A stretch of DNA of 32,056 nucleotides from Elusimicrobia bacterium GWB2_63_16 (GCA_001799715.1 MGTZ01000045.1:1-32056), one strand, 5' to 3'. Shown: positions 14,928 to 22,039, counted from the first letter of the stretch. A program made the numbers and translations. The notes: a model not told the origin generated them from the sequence alone.

Positions 14928-15917
14928 ATGACAAGCGCGCGATATATACGCCTGGCCTCGCAGTCCGCCTTCCTGGCGCTGATCCTGCTGACTGGCTGGG
15001 AATTCCATAAGTTCGCGCAGGCGGCCCTCGCCGGCGGAAGTCTGCCGCAACGGCCGCCGGCTGTAGAGGGCTTTCTGCCCATCAGTTCGCTGATGAGCCT
15101 GCGGCTGCTGCTGCAGACCGGGGAACTGCACCCCTTCCACCCCGCCGGCCTTTTCATACTGCTGGGCGCCCTGGCCATGTCCTTCGCCCTGCCAAAATCC
15201 TTCTGCGGCTGGGTCTGCCCCTTCGGTTTCCTCTCCGAGGCTATTTGGAGCCTGCGCCGCCGCCTCAAGGTCCGGCTTTACCCTCCCCCCTGGCTGGACT
15301 ACCCGCTGGCGTCGCTGAAATACCTGCTGTTGGTCTTCTTCGCCTGGGCGATAATGTCGATGGACCTGGCCTCGCTCAGGAGCTTCCTGGACGGGGACTA
15401 CAACCTGATAGCCGACGCCAAGATGTACTTCTTCTTCTCTCAGCTCTCCCCGCTGGCCTCCGGGGTGATAGCGGCCCTGCTGGCGCTCAGCCTGGCCATA
15501 CCTTATTTCTGGTGCCGCTACCTCTGCCCCTACGGCGCCCTCCTGGCCCCGGTCTCCCTGGCGGGGCCGTTGCGGGTGCGCCGAGACCCCGCGGCCTGCA
15601 CCGGCTGCGGAGCCTGCTCCCGCGCCTGCCCGCACGCCATCCCGGTGGCGCGCCTGGCCGCCGTCCGCTCGGAGAAATGCGTCTCCTGCGCCCGCTGCGT
15701 CGAGGCCTGCCCGACCCCGGGCGCGCTTGGCTTCAGGCTCTCCGGGAATGACCCCGTGCTGCGACCGGCCCTGCTGCCGCTGGCCGGCCCGCTGCTGCTG
15801 CTCGCCGCGGCCTGGCTGGCCATGGCCGCGGGCCTCTGGCGCAGCCCGGTCCCTAACGCCGATCACGCCCGCGTCCTGCGCTCGCACGGGTCGCTGGGCC
15901 ACCCCGGCAGGCCCTGA
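14928..15917 (+). CDS. NapH/CcoG-like polyferredoxin membrane protein
   Basis: A 329-residue membrane ferredoxin. Several hydrophobic segments are seen (about residues 9-23, 72-90, 128-147, 180-196 and near 280-302). Two CxxxCP motifs follow membrane segments (FCGWVCPFGFL and WCRYLCPYGALL), as in NapH, NosR and CcoG. Two classic 4Fe-4S ferredoxin motifs follow (CTGCGACSRACP and CVSCARCVEACP). Such proteins carry quinol electrons to soluble or periplasmic reductases. No nap, nos or cytochrome oxidase genes are nearby; the neighbour is hcp, so an electron-donor role for Hcp is a reasonable guess. The ATG lacks a ribosome binding site and the exact start is uncertain. Confidence 0.88.
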   Translation: MTSARYIRLASQSAFLALILLTGWEFHKFAQAALAGGSLPQRPPAVEGFLPISSLMSLRLLLQTGELHPFHPAGLFILLGALAMSFALPKSFCGWVCPFGFLSEAIWSLRRRLKVRLYPPPWLDYPLASLKYLLLVFFAWAIMSMDLASLRSFLDGDYNLIADAKMYFFFSQLSPLASGVIAALLALSLAIPYFWCRYLCPYGALLAPVSLAGPLRVRRDPAACTGCGACSRACPHAIPVARLAAVRSEKCVSCARCVEACPTPGALGFRLSGNDPVLRPALLPLAGPLLLLAAAWLAMAAGLWRSPVPNADHARVLRSHGSLGHPGRP

Positions 15918-15974
15918 ACCGCCGGGTCTTACGGCCCCGGTTTATATTGAGATGCCCATTCCAGATCGCTTATT

Positions 15975-15988
15975 GCCGCGAGAGCGGC
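15975..15988 (+). other. Small GNRA-capped hairpin in the nifU-like leader
   Basis: GCCGC-GAGA-GCGGC is a 5-bp GC stem closed by a GAGA (GNRA) tetraloop. It ends about 8 bases before the GGAG ribosome binding site. A possible -10 (TATATT, 15943-15948) lies upstream. It may affect translation of the next gene, but it is short and could be chance. Confidence 0.35.
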
Positions 15989-16007
15989 GCACTACGGAGA
16001 CAAAACC

Positions 16008-16253
16008 ATGAACGACAATAACACGGAACTCAAGAACAGGGTGGAACGGGCGCTGGCCCAGGTGAGGCCCTACCTGGAGGCCGACGGCGGCGGGGTGGAA
16101 CTGGTGGACGTGACTGCCGCCACCGGCAAAGCCCGGGTAAGGCTGACCGGCGGCTGCGCCTGCTGCCCCTCGGCGGGCCTCACGCTGAAGAACGGCGTGG
16201 AGGCGGCCATACGCAAGGAAGTCCCGGAGATCAGGACCGTAGAGGCAGTTTAA
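16008..16253 (+). CDS. NifU C-terminal-domain Fe-S cluster carrier
   Basis: An 81-residue stand-alone Nfu domain. The conserved segments are LAQVRPYLEADGGGVELV, RVRLTGGCACCPSAGLTLK and a final helix GVEAAIRKEVPEI. The CxxC cluster ligands are the first and last cysteines of CACC, with an extra cysteine inside. Such proteins hold and transfer a [4Fe-4S] or [2Fe-2S] cluster to apo-proteins. Placed after hcp and a polyferredoxin, it probably helps load or repair clusters in this stress island. GGAG lies 8 bases before the ATG. Confidence 0.92.
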   Translation: MNDNNTELKNRVERALAQVRPYLEADGGGVELVDVTAATGKARVRLTGGCACCPSAGLTLKNGVEAAIRKEVPEIRTVEAV

Positions 16254-16263
16254 GAGGCCGCCG

Positions 16264-16368
16264 GTGGGAAAATACCTGGGCCGCAACATCAAGAGCCTCA
16301 TCGCGGAATTCCCCGAAGCCGCGGCGGCGCGCCTGGAAAGCGCCGCCGGCGCGCTGCGGCAGGCCTGA
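16264..16368 (+). CDS. Possible 34-residue small protein, unknown
   Basis: A GTG-started frame with AGAGG 6 bases upstream, 10 bases after the NifU-like stop. The translation begins MGKYLGRNIKSLIAEFPEAA and ends in an Ala-rich amphipathic helix. It is in a different frame from the upstream gene, so it is not simply its continuation. It has no cysteines and no recognised domain. The good spacing and operon-like position favour a real gene, but high-G+C DNA gives open frames of this size by chance. Confidence 0.3.
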   Translation: MGKYLGRNIKSLIAEFPEAAAARLESAAGALRQA

Positions 16369-16386
16369 ACCTGGCCGGCCAGCTAC

Positions 16387-16396
16387 TTGCTATAAT
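16387..16396 (+). promoter_or_regulatory. Extended -10 promoter giving a leaderless start
   Basis: TTGCTATAAT is an extended -10 (TG-C-TATAAT, consensus hexamer). The ATG at 16403 begins exactly six bases later, so the transcript would start at the ATG. No Shine-Dalgarno sequence is present. No -35 match is seen, which fits an extended -10 promoter. Confidence 0.6.
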
Positions 16397-16402
16397 CAGC
16401 CT

Positions 16403-17158
16403 ATGAAACCGACCCGATCCATGCTTGAGCGGACCTACCGGGAGATGAACCGGCCGGAGTATATACACCCGGACCCGCTGGAATTCGTCTGGCGCTACAA
16501 GAGCGCCGCCGACCGCGAGGTGGTCGGGCTGATAGCCGCCTGCCTGGCCTACGGCAACGTCAACCAGATCCTCAAGAGCGTGGAGAAAGTCCTGGCCCCC
16601 ATGGGCAAGTCGCCCGCGGCCTGGTTGGAGAAGACCCCCCCAGCCGAAGTACGGAAAGCGCTAGGCAGGTTCAAGCACCGCTTTACCACCGGCGCGGAGA
16701 TGGCCGTTTTCCTGCTCAATATCAAACGGGCCATGAACGATCACGGTTCGCTGGAAAAACTCTTTCTTAAAGGCTACCGGCCGGAGGAGCCCACCGTGGA
16801 GCACGCCCTCTACCGCTTTATCGACGCCTTCAACGCGCAGGCCTGCGCCCCCACGCTCACGCCCTGCACCGCGCTGAAGAGCTCGTTCAAGCGCGTGAAC
16901 CTGTTCCTGCGCTGGATGGTCAGGAAGGACGCGGTGGATCCGGGCGTCTGGACCGGCATTCCCCCCTCCAAACTGATCATCCCCCTGGACACGCATATGC
17001 GCCAGGTCTCCATGGGCATGGGGATAACGAAAAGGAAAGATACCTCCATGAAGACCGCAGTGGAGATCACGGCCTTCTTCTCCGGTGTGGAGCCGGCCGA
17101 TCCCGTGAAATACGACTTCGCGCTTACCCGCGCCGGCATCCGGGGGAACAATACCTGA
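16403..17158 (+). CDS. TIGR02757 / DUF2400 family protein, function unknown
   Basis: A 251-residue cytoplasmic protein recognised by family motifs: YIHPDPLEFVWRYKSAADREV, LIAACLAYGNVNQI, SSFKRVNLFLRWMVRKDAVDPGVW, IPLDTHMRQVSMGMG and a C-terminal DPVKYDFALTRAGI. The family is widespread in anaerobes and Bacteroidetes with no assigned reaction. The all-helical pattern with conserved Arg, Lys and Asp recalls HhH-GPD DNA repair folds, but that is inference. It has its own leaderless promoter and lies between the NifU-like gene and rubrerythrin in the stress island, so a repair or protection role is conceivable. Confidence 0.88.
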   Translation: MKPTRSMLERTYREMNRPEYIHPDPLEFVWRYKSAADREVVGLIAACLAYGNVNQILKSVEKVLAPMGKSPAAWLEKTPPAEVRKALGRFKHRFTTGAEMAVFLLNIKRAMNDHGSLEKLFLKGYRPEEPTVEHALYRFIDAFNAQACAPTLTPCTALKSSFKRVNLFLRWMVRKDAVDPGVWTGIPPSKLIIPLDTHMRQVSMGMGITKRKDTSMKTAVEITAFFSGVEPADPVKYDFALTRAGIRGNNT

Positions 17159-17235
17159 TTTTTAGTAGAATATAGTCTCTCTCTTTCGCTGCCGGCTGGG
17201 TACCGGTAGTGTTTTTATCTAAGCCAGGAGGAAAA

Positions 17236-17808
17236 ATGAAAATTAAAGGTTCTAAGACCGAACAGAATCTGCTTGCCGCTTTCGCGGGCGAATCGCAGGC
17301 CCGCAACCGCTATACTTATTTCGCCAGCGCCGCGAAAAAAGAGGGCTATGTGCAGATAGCCATGGCCTTCGAAGAGACCGCCGCGCAGGAGAAGGAGCAC
17401 GCCAAGCGCTTCTTCAAGTTCCTCGAGGGCGGGGACCTGCAGATAACCGCCACCTTCCCCGCCGGCTGCATCGGCGACACCGCGGCCAACCTCAAAGCTT
17501 CCGCCGACGGCGAGAAGCACGAGTGGGGCAGCATGTACCCCGATTTCGCCAAGACCGCCCGCGAAGAGGGCTTCGAGCCCGTGGCCAAGGCCTTCGACGC
17601 CATCGGCGTGGCCGAGAAGCAGCACGAGGCCCGCTACCGCGGCTTCCTGAAGAACCTGGAGGAAGGCAAAGTCTTCCGGAAGGCCAAGAAAACAACCTGG
17701 CGCTGCATCAACTGCGGCTATACCCACGAGGGAGAAGAGGCCCCGGAGAACTGCCTGGCCTGCGCTCATCCCAAGGCCTATTTCGAAGTGCTGGCCCAGA
17801 ACTGGTAA
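17236..17808 (+). CDS. rbr: Rubrerythrin (diiron peroxidase with rubredoxin domain)
   Basis: A 190-residue cytoplasmic rubrerythrin that reduces H2O2 in anaerobes. The diiron site ligands are visible as Glu19 (GESQARNRY), Glu52-x-x-His55 (EKEH), Glu93/Glu96 before MYPDFA, and Glu127-x-x-His130. The C-terminal rubredoxin-type iron site has Cys157/160 and Cys173/176. The ATG at 17236 follows AGGAGG by 4 bases; the frame is open further upstream but lacks a ribosome binding site there. It is followed 8 bases later by thiol peroxidase. The rubredoxin encoded at 19279 is a likely electron donor. Confidence 0.97.
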   Translation: MKIKGSKTEQNLLAAFAGESQARNRYTYFASAAKKEGYVQIAMAFEETAAQEKEHAKRFFKFLEGGDLQITATFPAGCIGDTAANLKASADGEKHEWGSMYPDFAKTAREEGFEPVAKAFDAIGVAEKQHEARYRGFLKNLEEGKVFRKAKKTTWRCINCGYTHEGEEAPENCLACAHPKAYFEVLAQNW

Positions 17809-17816
17809 AGGACCAA

Positions 17817-18365
17817 ATGGAAGATAATACCAACGAAGAAATCAAGAAAGAGGCGGTAAAGCGCACGGTGACCATGCAGGGCCGCCCGATGGCGCTGGCA
17901 GGCGACGAGATCAAGGTGGGCATGCCGGCCCCCGACTTCAAGGTCACGGACAACGACATGCTGCCCATGAAGTTCTCGCGCTCCTACGGCGGCAAGGTTG
18001 CCGTGGTCGTGGCCGTGCCGTCCCTGGACACCTCCGTCTGCGACCTGGAAGCCCGCCGATTCAACAAGGAAGCCGAGATCCTCGGCCCCGACGTGGGCGT
18101 GCTGGTGGTCAGCATGGACCTGCCTTTCGCGCAGCGGCGCTGGTGCGGCGCGGCCGGCGTAAAGGCCGTGCGTGTTTTCTCGGACTACCAGAAAGCCGAT
18201 TTCGGCAAGGCCTGGGGCGTGCTGATCAAGGACCTGCGCCTGCTCGCCCGCGCCGTGTTCATAGTGGACAAGGACGGCATAGTGAAGTACGCGCAGATAG
18301 TTCCCGAAGTTTCCAAGGAACCGAATTACGACGAAGTATTGACCGCGCTCCGCGCGCTGGTATAA
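17817..18365 (+). CDS. tpx: Thiol peroxidase, atypical 2-Cys peroxiredoxin
   Basis: A 182-residue Tpx. It matches the family at [15 protein letters not shown], the peroxidatic Cys75 in [16 protein letters not shown] and the resolving Cys110 in [16 protein letters not shown]. The intramolecular disulfide pair is therefore intact. It reduces hydrogen peroxide and alkyl hydroperoxides, usually with thioredoxin. The N terminus is about 16 residues longer than E. coli Tpx. AAGGA precedes the ATG at short distance, 8 bases after the rubrerythrin stop. Its last codons contain the promoter for the next gene. Confidence 0.95.
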   Translation: MEDNTNEEIKKEAVKRTVTMQGRPMALAGDEIKVGMPAPDFKVTDNDMLPMKFSRSYGGKVAVVVAVPSLDTSVCDLEARRFNKEAEILGPDVGVLVVSMDLPFAQRRWCGAAGVKAVRVFSDYQKADFGKAWGVLIKDLRLLARAVFIVDKDGIVKYAQIVPEVSKEPNYDEVLTALRALV

Positions 18366-18366
18366 T
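18339..18366 (+). promoter_or_regulatory. Internal promoter for desulfoferrodoxin inside the tpx 3' end
   Basis: TTGACC (18339-18344), 16-base spacer, TATAAT (18361-18366). The -10 overlaps the tpx stop codon. The expected start is near 18373, leaving a short leader that carries AAGGAGG (18379-18385) before the ATG at 18391. Confidence 0.7.
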
Positions 18367-18390
18367 TTGGGAAAGGGTAAGGAGGATAAA

Positions 18391-18771
18391 ATGGCTGAAA
18401 AAAGAGAAGTTTACAAATGCGACGCCTGCGGCAATATCGTGGAAGTGCTCCACGGCGGTCCCGGCGTGCTGGTCTGCTGCGGCTCCGACATGAGGGCGAT
18501 GTTCGAGAACACCTCGGACGGCGCCAAAGAGAAGCATGTGCCGGTCATAGAGAAGACCGACAAGGGCGTGACGGTGAAGGTGGGCTCCGTGCCGCACCCG
18601 ATGCTGGCCGAGCACTTCATAGAGTGGATCGAACTCGTGGCCGACGGCCAGGTCTTCAGGCAATACCTGCAGCCCGGCCAGGCGCCCGAGGCGACCTTCT
18701 GCCTGTGCTTCACGCCCAAGACGCTGGAAGCCAGGGAATACTGCAACCTGCACGGACTCTGGAAGGCCTGA
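18391..18771 (+). CDS. dfx: Desulfoferrodoxin (2Fe superoxide reductase)
   Basis: A 126-residue superoxide reductase that turns superoxide into H2O2 without making O2. The N-terminal desulforedoxin centre has Cys10, Cys13, Cys29 and Cys30. The catalytic centre II has Glu47 and His49 (EKHVPV), His69 (VPHPM), His75 (EHFIEW), Cys118 and His121 (CNLHGLW). All ligands are intact. The ATG at 18391 follows a strong ribosome binding site. The product H2O2 would go to rubrerythrin and Tpx encoded just upstream, and rubredoxin encoded downstream is the usual donor. Its stop overlaps the next ATG by one base. Confidence 0.97.
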   Translation: MAEKREVYKCDACGNIVEVLHGGPGVLVCCGSDMRAMFENTSDGAKEKHVPVIEKTDKGVTVKVGSVPHPMLAEHFIEWIELVADGQVFRQYLQPGQAPEATFCLCFTPKTLEAREYCNLHGLWKA

Positions 18772-19262
18772 TGAGCGCTTCGCTGGCCTACGCCGAAGCC
18801 CTGACCGCCGCGGTGCGGGTCGAGGAGAACGGGGCGCTTTTCTACCGGAAAGCCGCCGCCGGCGCCTCCGACCCGGCCGCCGCGGGGGTCTTCGCCAAGC
18901 TGGCGGAGATGGAGGAGGAGCACCGCGGCTATTTCAGCGCCCTGAAACTGGAGCTGGAACAGCGCGAGGCTCTCTTCGTAAACGATCCCAAGGGGACGTT
19001 CGCGGCCTCGATAAAGGCCCTTGCGGATTCAGGCGTGTTCGCGCTGGCCGGAGAGCCGGCGGCCTTCTTCGAAGGCGCGCGGACCACGCGGGAAGCGGTA
19101 AAGTTCGCCATCGGTGTGGAGAAAGATTCGGTCATCTTCTACCTGGGCCTGCAGGAGGCCATGGCGGACAGGGAAGAAGCCGATAAGCTGGGCGGGATAA
19201 TCAAAGAGGAGCTGCGGCACCTCGCGATACTCACCGGCCTGCTGAAAAAGATCAAAGAGTAA
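18771..19262 (+). CDS. Ferritin-like diiron protein of the rubrerythrin superfamily
   Basis: A 163-residue four-helix-bundle protein without a rubredoxin domain. Likely metal ligands are Glu18/19 ([10 protein letters not shown]), Glu48-x-x-His51 (EMEEEH), Glu117 ([10 protein letters not shown]) and Glu147-x-x-His150 (EELRH), the two-fold pattern of the ferritin-like/erythrin group. It may be an NADH or rubredoxin-linked peroxidase, or an iron store. Its ATG overlaps the desulfoferrodoxin stop (TGATG), so the two are translationally coupled, and rubredoxin follows 16 bases later. Confidence 0.88.
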   Translation: MSASLAYAEALTAAVRVEENGALFYRKAAAGASDPAAAGVFAKLAEMEEEHRGYFSALKLELEQREALFVNDPKGTFAASIKALADSGVFALAGEPAAFFEGARTTREAVKFAIGVEKDSVIFYLGLQEAMADREEADKLGGIIKEELRHLAILTGLLKKIKE

Positions 19263-19278
19263 ATATTCAGGAGGAAGA

Positions 19279-19440
19279 ATGAAAAAGTACGTCTGCAAGC
19301 TTTGCGGTTACATCTACGATCCCGCCGTCGGCGACCCCGACAACAATATCCCCCCCGGCACGGACTTCGAGAAGCTGCCCGAGGCCTGGGTCTGCCCCGT
19401 CTGCGGCGCCGGCAAAGAGGAATTCGAAGTGGTGAACTGA
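19279..19440 (+). CDS. Rubredoxin
   Basis: A 53-residue rubredoxin, standard length. The iron is held by Cys6 and Cys9 ([12 protein letters not shown]) and Cys39 and Cys42 ([14 protein letters not shown]). The sequence [11 protein letters not shown] is typical. AGGAGG precedes the ATG by about 4 bases. It is the last gene of the stress cluster and the probable electron shuttle to desulfoferrodoxin, rubrerythrin and the ferritin-like protein. A strong terminator follows 12 bases after the stop. Confidence 0.98.
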   Translation: MKKYVCKLCGYIYDPAVGDPDNNIPPGTDFEKLPEAWVCPVCGAGKEEFEVVN

Positions 19441-19452
19441 AGCCGGCTAATG

Positions 19453-19489
19453 AAAAAGCGGCGGAGGCCAGGCCTCCGCCGCTTTTTTT
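19453..19489. terminator. Bidirectional terminator between rubredoxin and the FG-GAP gene
   Basis: GCGGCGGAGGCC (19458-19469) and GGCCTCCGCCGC (19471-19482) pair almost completely, flanked by AAAAA on the left and TTTTTTT on the right. It can end the plus-strand stress transcript and the minus-strand FG-GAP/PAP2 transcript. Confidence 0.92.
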
Positions 19490-19499
19490 GTTCCGGCCT

Positions 19500-21287
19500 T
19501 CAGCGCGCCGGAGTCCAGTCGGCCAGCCCAGCCCCTTCGGTTATCTTAATGTAGCGGTCGGCGGAAATATCCTCGTAAACGGCGGTGCCGGTAACCCAGC
19601 GCACTTCTACAGAATCTGCGCTGCCGGCCTTGCCCAGGCCGAAATGCAGCAGCTGCTCGTCGGCCAGGCCGGCGTGCCCCTGGGAAGTGCGGATCTCCCT
19701 GGTCTGCAGCAGGCGCCCGGCCTTTACGGTCACCCTGACGCCTACGCCTCCCCTGTTGGTAGCCCCGGCCCCGCGGCCTTCCAGCTTTATAGCCAGCCAG
19801 TGGTTGCCGTTGGCCAGGCCGTTGCGCAGCAGCGCGGGCGCCGGCAGCGGCCCTTTACGCCTGTGCGCCGGCATGCGCATCCAGGACTTGCCCGCCAGTA
19901 TGTCCAGGTCGCCGTCCCGGTCGTAGTCGGCCACCGAAACGCCTCCCGAACTTTCCCAGTCCAGGCCGGCCTCGGCGGTGATGTCCCGGAATTTGCGGAG
20001 CTTGACCTGCCTGAACAGGCGCAGGTACTGCCCGTCGGGATAATCGCCGCTGGCCAACAGCAGGTCCTGCAGCCCGTCGTTGTCGAAATCGGCCCAGGCC
20101 GCCCGCATATCCCCCTGGTTCCAGGTCCTGGTATCCTGGTGCACCCGGTAGACCAGCTCCGGCCGGCGCCGGAACTTGAAATTCTTTTTTTTGCCGAGAT
20201 TCTCGAGCACGCTGGAGCGGTCCGAGGCTTCGCCGGCCCAGGCATGGGTGATCTCGCCCAGGAACACGTCCGTGTCCCCGTCGTTGTCATAGTCCGCGCA
20301 GACCGCCGAGAAGGTGTTGCCGTGCGAACGCCATTCCGGTTCAGGCTGCCTCTTTGCGCCGTCCGGGTAGCGGCCATGGCGCACGGCGTCGCCATCGAAG
20401 CCGGAGGCGGGCCCCGTGTCGCTGAAGGTGCCGTCCCCGTTATTGCGCCACAGCCGGTTGGCCTGGCGCCCGTACACGGCTACCAGCAGGTCCTGCCGCC
20501 CGTCATCGTCCCAGTCGCAGTGGGACACGCCGTAGACCGGGCGGCTGGAATCCGGCCGGCCCTCCGTGGCCGCAGTCAGCAGCCCGGCCGCGGCGGTAGT
20601 TTCCTCGAACATGCCGTTGCCCAGGCCCTTGTACAGCCGGCTGGGGTAGCACAGGAAGGAGACGCCGTACTCGCGGTACCAGTTGCCGGCGTACAGGTCC
20701 AGCACGCCGTCGTTATTATAATCCAGGAAAGCCGCCGAGGTGGCGGTCTCGGGCGGGTTCTCTACTCCCGCCCGCTGCAGGTGCGAGAACCGCCCGCCCC
20801 CGTCGTTGAGCAGCAGCGCGGAGCGCAGCCCGTCGTCGGTGGTCTCGTAGACGGGGTTGCCGTCGGCGCCGCGCACGATCTCGCCCGCCGGGGAAGCTTT
20901 CGGTTTCTCGAACTCGCCGTAGCGGGCGCTGAAAACGTCCAGGTCCCCGTCGTTATCGGCGTCGCCGAAGACCAGCGCGCTGCCGGCGCGCGGGGCGGTG
21001 CTCGGGGCGGGCGCGGCGTTCAGGCCGGAGTCCGGAGTGAAATCGTAAAAGGCCCGTTCGCCGCCGGCGGCGGGGGTGCTGAGAAAGACGCAGGTGGTCT
21101 TGCCTCCGTGCGTGCTGCCCAGCACGGCGTCCGGCCAGCCGTCCCCGTTGAGGTCCGCCCAGACCGGGTTCTGCGCGCTTACCCCGGCCAGGCCCGCGGG
21201 CGCGGCCTCGTCGGTAAAGCGGGGCCCCTCCCCCGCCCGCAGGGCCGCGGGGGCCAGCAGCAGGCACGCCAGGAGCAGGGGCCTCAC
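19500..21287 (-). CDS. Exported FG-GAP/VCBS repeat protein with ASPIC/UnbV domain (CRTAC1-like)
   Basis: A 595-residue secreted protein. A signal peptide spans about residues 1-18 (MRPLLLACLLLAPAALRA). Seven calcium-binding DxDxDGxxD-type loops occur at about residues 45, 109, 189, 258, 332, 400 and 454, the number needed for a seven-bladed integrin-like beta-propeller. The C-terminal UnbV/ASPIC domain (about 493-575) has HWLAIKLEGRGAGATNRGGVGVRV and TSQGHAGLADEQLLHFGLG. The role is unknown; such proteins are thought to bind surfaces, sugars or partners. It starts with GTG overlapping the PAP2 stop by 4 bases, so the two are coupled. The short LLAC near the start is probably not a lipobox because the n-region is too short. 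Confidence 0.9.
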   Translation of the reverse strand: MRPLLLACLLLAPAALRAGEGPRFTDEAAPAGLAGVSAQNPVWADLNGDGWPDAVLGSTHGGKTTCVFLSTPAAGGERAFYDFTPDSGLNAAPAPSTAPRAGSALVFGDADNDGDLDVFSARYGEFEKPKASPAGEIVRGADGNPVYETTDDGLRSALLLNDGGGRFSHLQRAGVENPPETATSAAFLDYNNDGVLDLYAGNWYREYGVSFLCYPSRLYKGLGNGMFEETTAAAGLLTAATEGRPDSSRPVYGVSHCDWDDDGRQDLLVAVYGRQANRLWRNNGDGTFSDTGPASGFDGDAVRHGRYPDGAKRQPEPEWRSHGNTFSAVCADYDNDGDTDVFLGEITHAWAGEASDRSSVLENLGKKKNFKFRRRPELVYRVHQDTRTWNQGDMRAAWADFDNDGLQDLLLASGDYPDGQYLRLFRQVKLRKFRDITAEAGLDWESSGGVSVADYDRDGDLDILAGKSWMRMPAHRRKGPLPAPALLRNGLANGNHWLAIKLEGRGAGATNRGGVGVRVTVKAGRLLQTREIRTSQGHAGLADEQLLHFGLGKAGSADSVEVRWVTGTAVYEDISADRYIKITEGAGLADWTPAR

Positions 21288-21985
21288 CGCTTTACCGCCA
21301 GGGCTTTAAGCTTCTCCAGGTCGGCGCGGAAGGCGGCCTCGCGCAGCATCCCGGCGTAAACGGCGTCGCCCAGCAGCTTGCCGGCCTCTATGTCGGAGGG
21401 ATGGTGCGCCCCGCCGATGACGCGGTTGAGCGCCGCCCGGTCGGACCGCGCCAGAAAATCGGCGCGGCGCGCCGGAGCCACGTCGGAGAGCAGCAGCGCG
21501 AACAGGCGCGAGACCGCGGCGTGGCCGCTGGGATAAGAAAGGCCCGGCACCTTGCCCAGGCAGGGCTTGAGCGCCTTGTCCCGGCGGAAGGGGCGTTGGC
21601 GGGCGAAGCGTTCCTTGGCGGCCCCGACGGCCATGCCGCCGTCGAAATAGACCCGAAAAAGTATCTTGGAGACCTCGGGCGGCAGCGGATCGGGGAACGG
21701 CGAGATGTCGCCGAAGAAAGCGCCGTATTCCGCCCTGGCCTGCGCCAGCGCGCCGGCGCAATCGGCCTCTGAACGCCGGGCCTGCCAGTCGAACAGCGTT
21801 TGAAAATCCTTCTTGTCCTCCTCGGAGCCGGGGGCCGGCGGGGCCGGCACGGCTTCGAGAACGCTCGCGGCCGCCACGTAATGGTGGTCGGGGCCGAAGA
21901 GCTTATAGAGGTAGAACTGGGCGTAACCGCAGCCGGAAAGCAGCAGGGCCGCCAGGCCCAGCGCCAGGTGTTTGCGTAATTTCAT
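21284..21985 (-). CDS. PAP2-family acid phosphatase lipoprotein
   Basis: A 233-residue protein with a lipoprotein signal (MKLRKHLALGLAALLLSGC, lipobox LSGC). The catalytic motifs are KERFARQRP (KxxxxxxRP), SYPSGHA (PSGH) and NRVIGGAHHPSD (SRxxxxxHxxxD, with Asn in place of Ser). This matches class A non-specific acid phosphatases (PhoN-like) and other PAP2 enzymes acting in the periplasm. The start is ATG at 21985; a TTG frame extending to 22000 would overlap the -10 and place five residues ahead of a good lipoprotein signal. No ribosome binding site is seen; the transcript is probably leaderless. It is co-transcribed with the FG-GAP gene. Confidence 0.9.
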   Translation of the reverse strand: MKLRKHLALGLAALLLSGCGYAQFYLYKLFGPDHHYVAAASVLEAVPAPPAPGSEEDKKDFQTLFDWQARRSEADCAGALAQARAEYGAFFGDISPFPDPLPPEVSKILFRVYFDGGMAVGAAKERFARQRPFRRDKALKPCLGKVPGLSYPSGHAAVSRLFALLLSDVAPARRADFLARSDRAALNRVIGGAHHPSDIEAGKLLGDAVYAGMLREAAFRADLEKLKALAVKR

Positions 21986-21991
21986 GTTAAA

Positions 21992-21997
21992 AGTATA
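21992..21997 (-). promoter_or_regulatory. -10 element giving a leaderless PAP2 start
   Basis: On the minus strand TTTGTATACT ends at 21992, with TATACT as the hexamer; six bases (TTTAAC) then separate it from the ATG at 21985. No Shine-Dalgarno sequence is present. A weak TTTATT lies 17 bases upstream, inside the terminator hairpin of the preceding gene. Confidence 0.5.
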
Positions 21998-22033
21998 CAA
22001 ACTCCCGCGGCCGGAATAAATCCGGCGCGGGAG
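21998..22033 (-). terminator. Terminator-like hairpin after the efflux permease
   Basis: CTCCCGCG and CCGGA on one side pair with TCCGG and CGCGGGAG on the other (22002-22033), with one bulged base and an ATAAA loop. On the minus strand it is followed by TTTGTATACTTTT, a broken U-tract. It separates the efflux operon from the PAP2/FG-GAP unit; its T-rich tail also carries the PAP2 -10. Confidence 0.6.
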
Positions 22034-22039
22034 ACCGGG

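Noticed and set aside
14928-15917. Part of a periplasmic nitrate or nitrous-oxide reductase operon
   Set aside because: No napA/B/G/C or nosZ/D/F/Y genes are adjacent; only the general membrane-ferredoxin architecture is shared.
16008-16368. Frameshifted longer NifU-like protein
   Set aside because: The 81-residue Nfu domain is complete and ends naturally; the following short frame has its own ribosome binding site and no resemblance to NifU extensions.
19302-21359. Plus-strand open frame of 685 codons overlapping rubredoxin and the FG-GAP gene
   Set aside because: It runs through the rubredoxin gene in another frame and through a strong terminator, with no recognisable domain.
21986-22000. 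TTG start at 22000 for the PAP2 lipoprotein
   Set aside because: It would put five residues ahead of a normal lipoprotein signal and would overlap the likely -10 hexamer.
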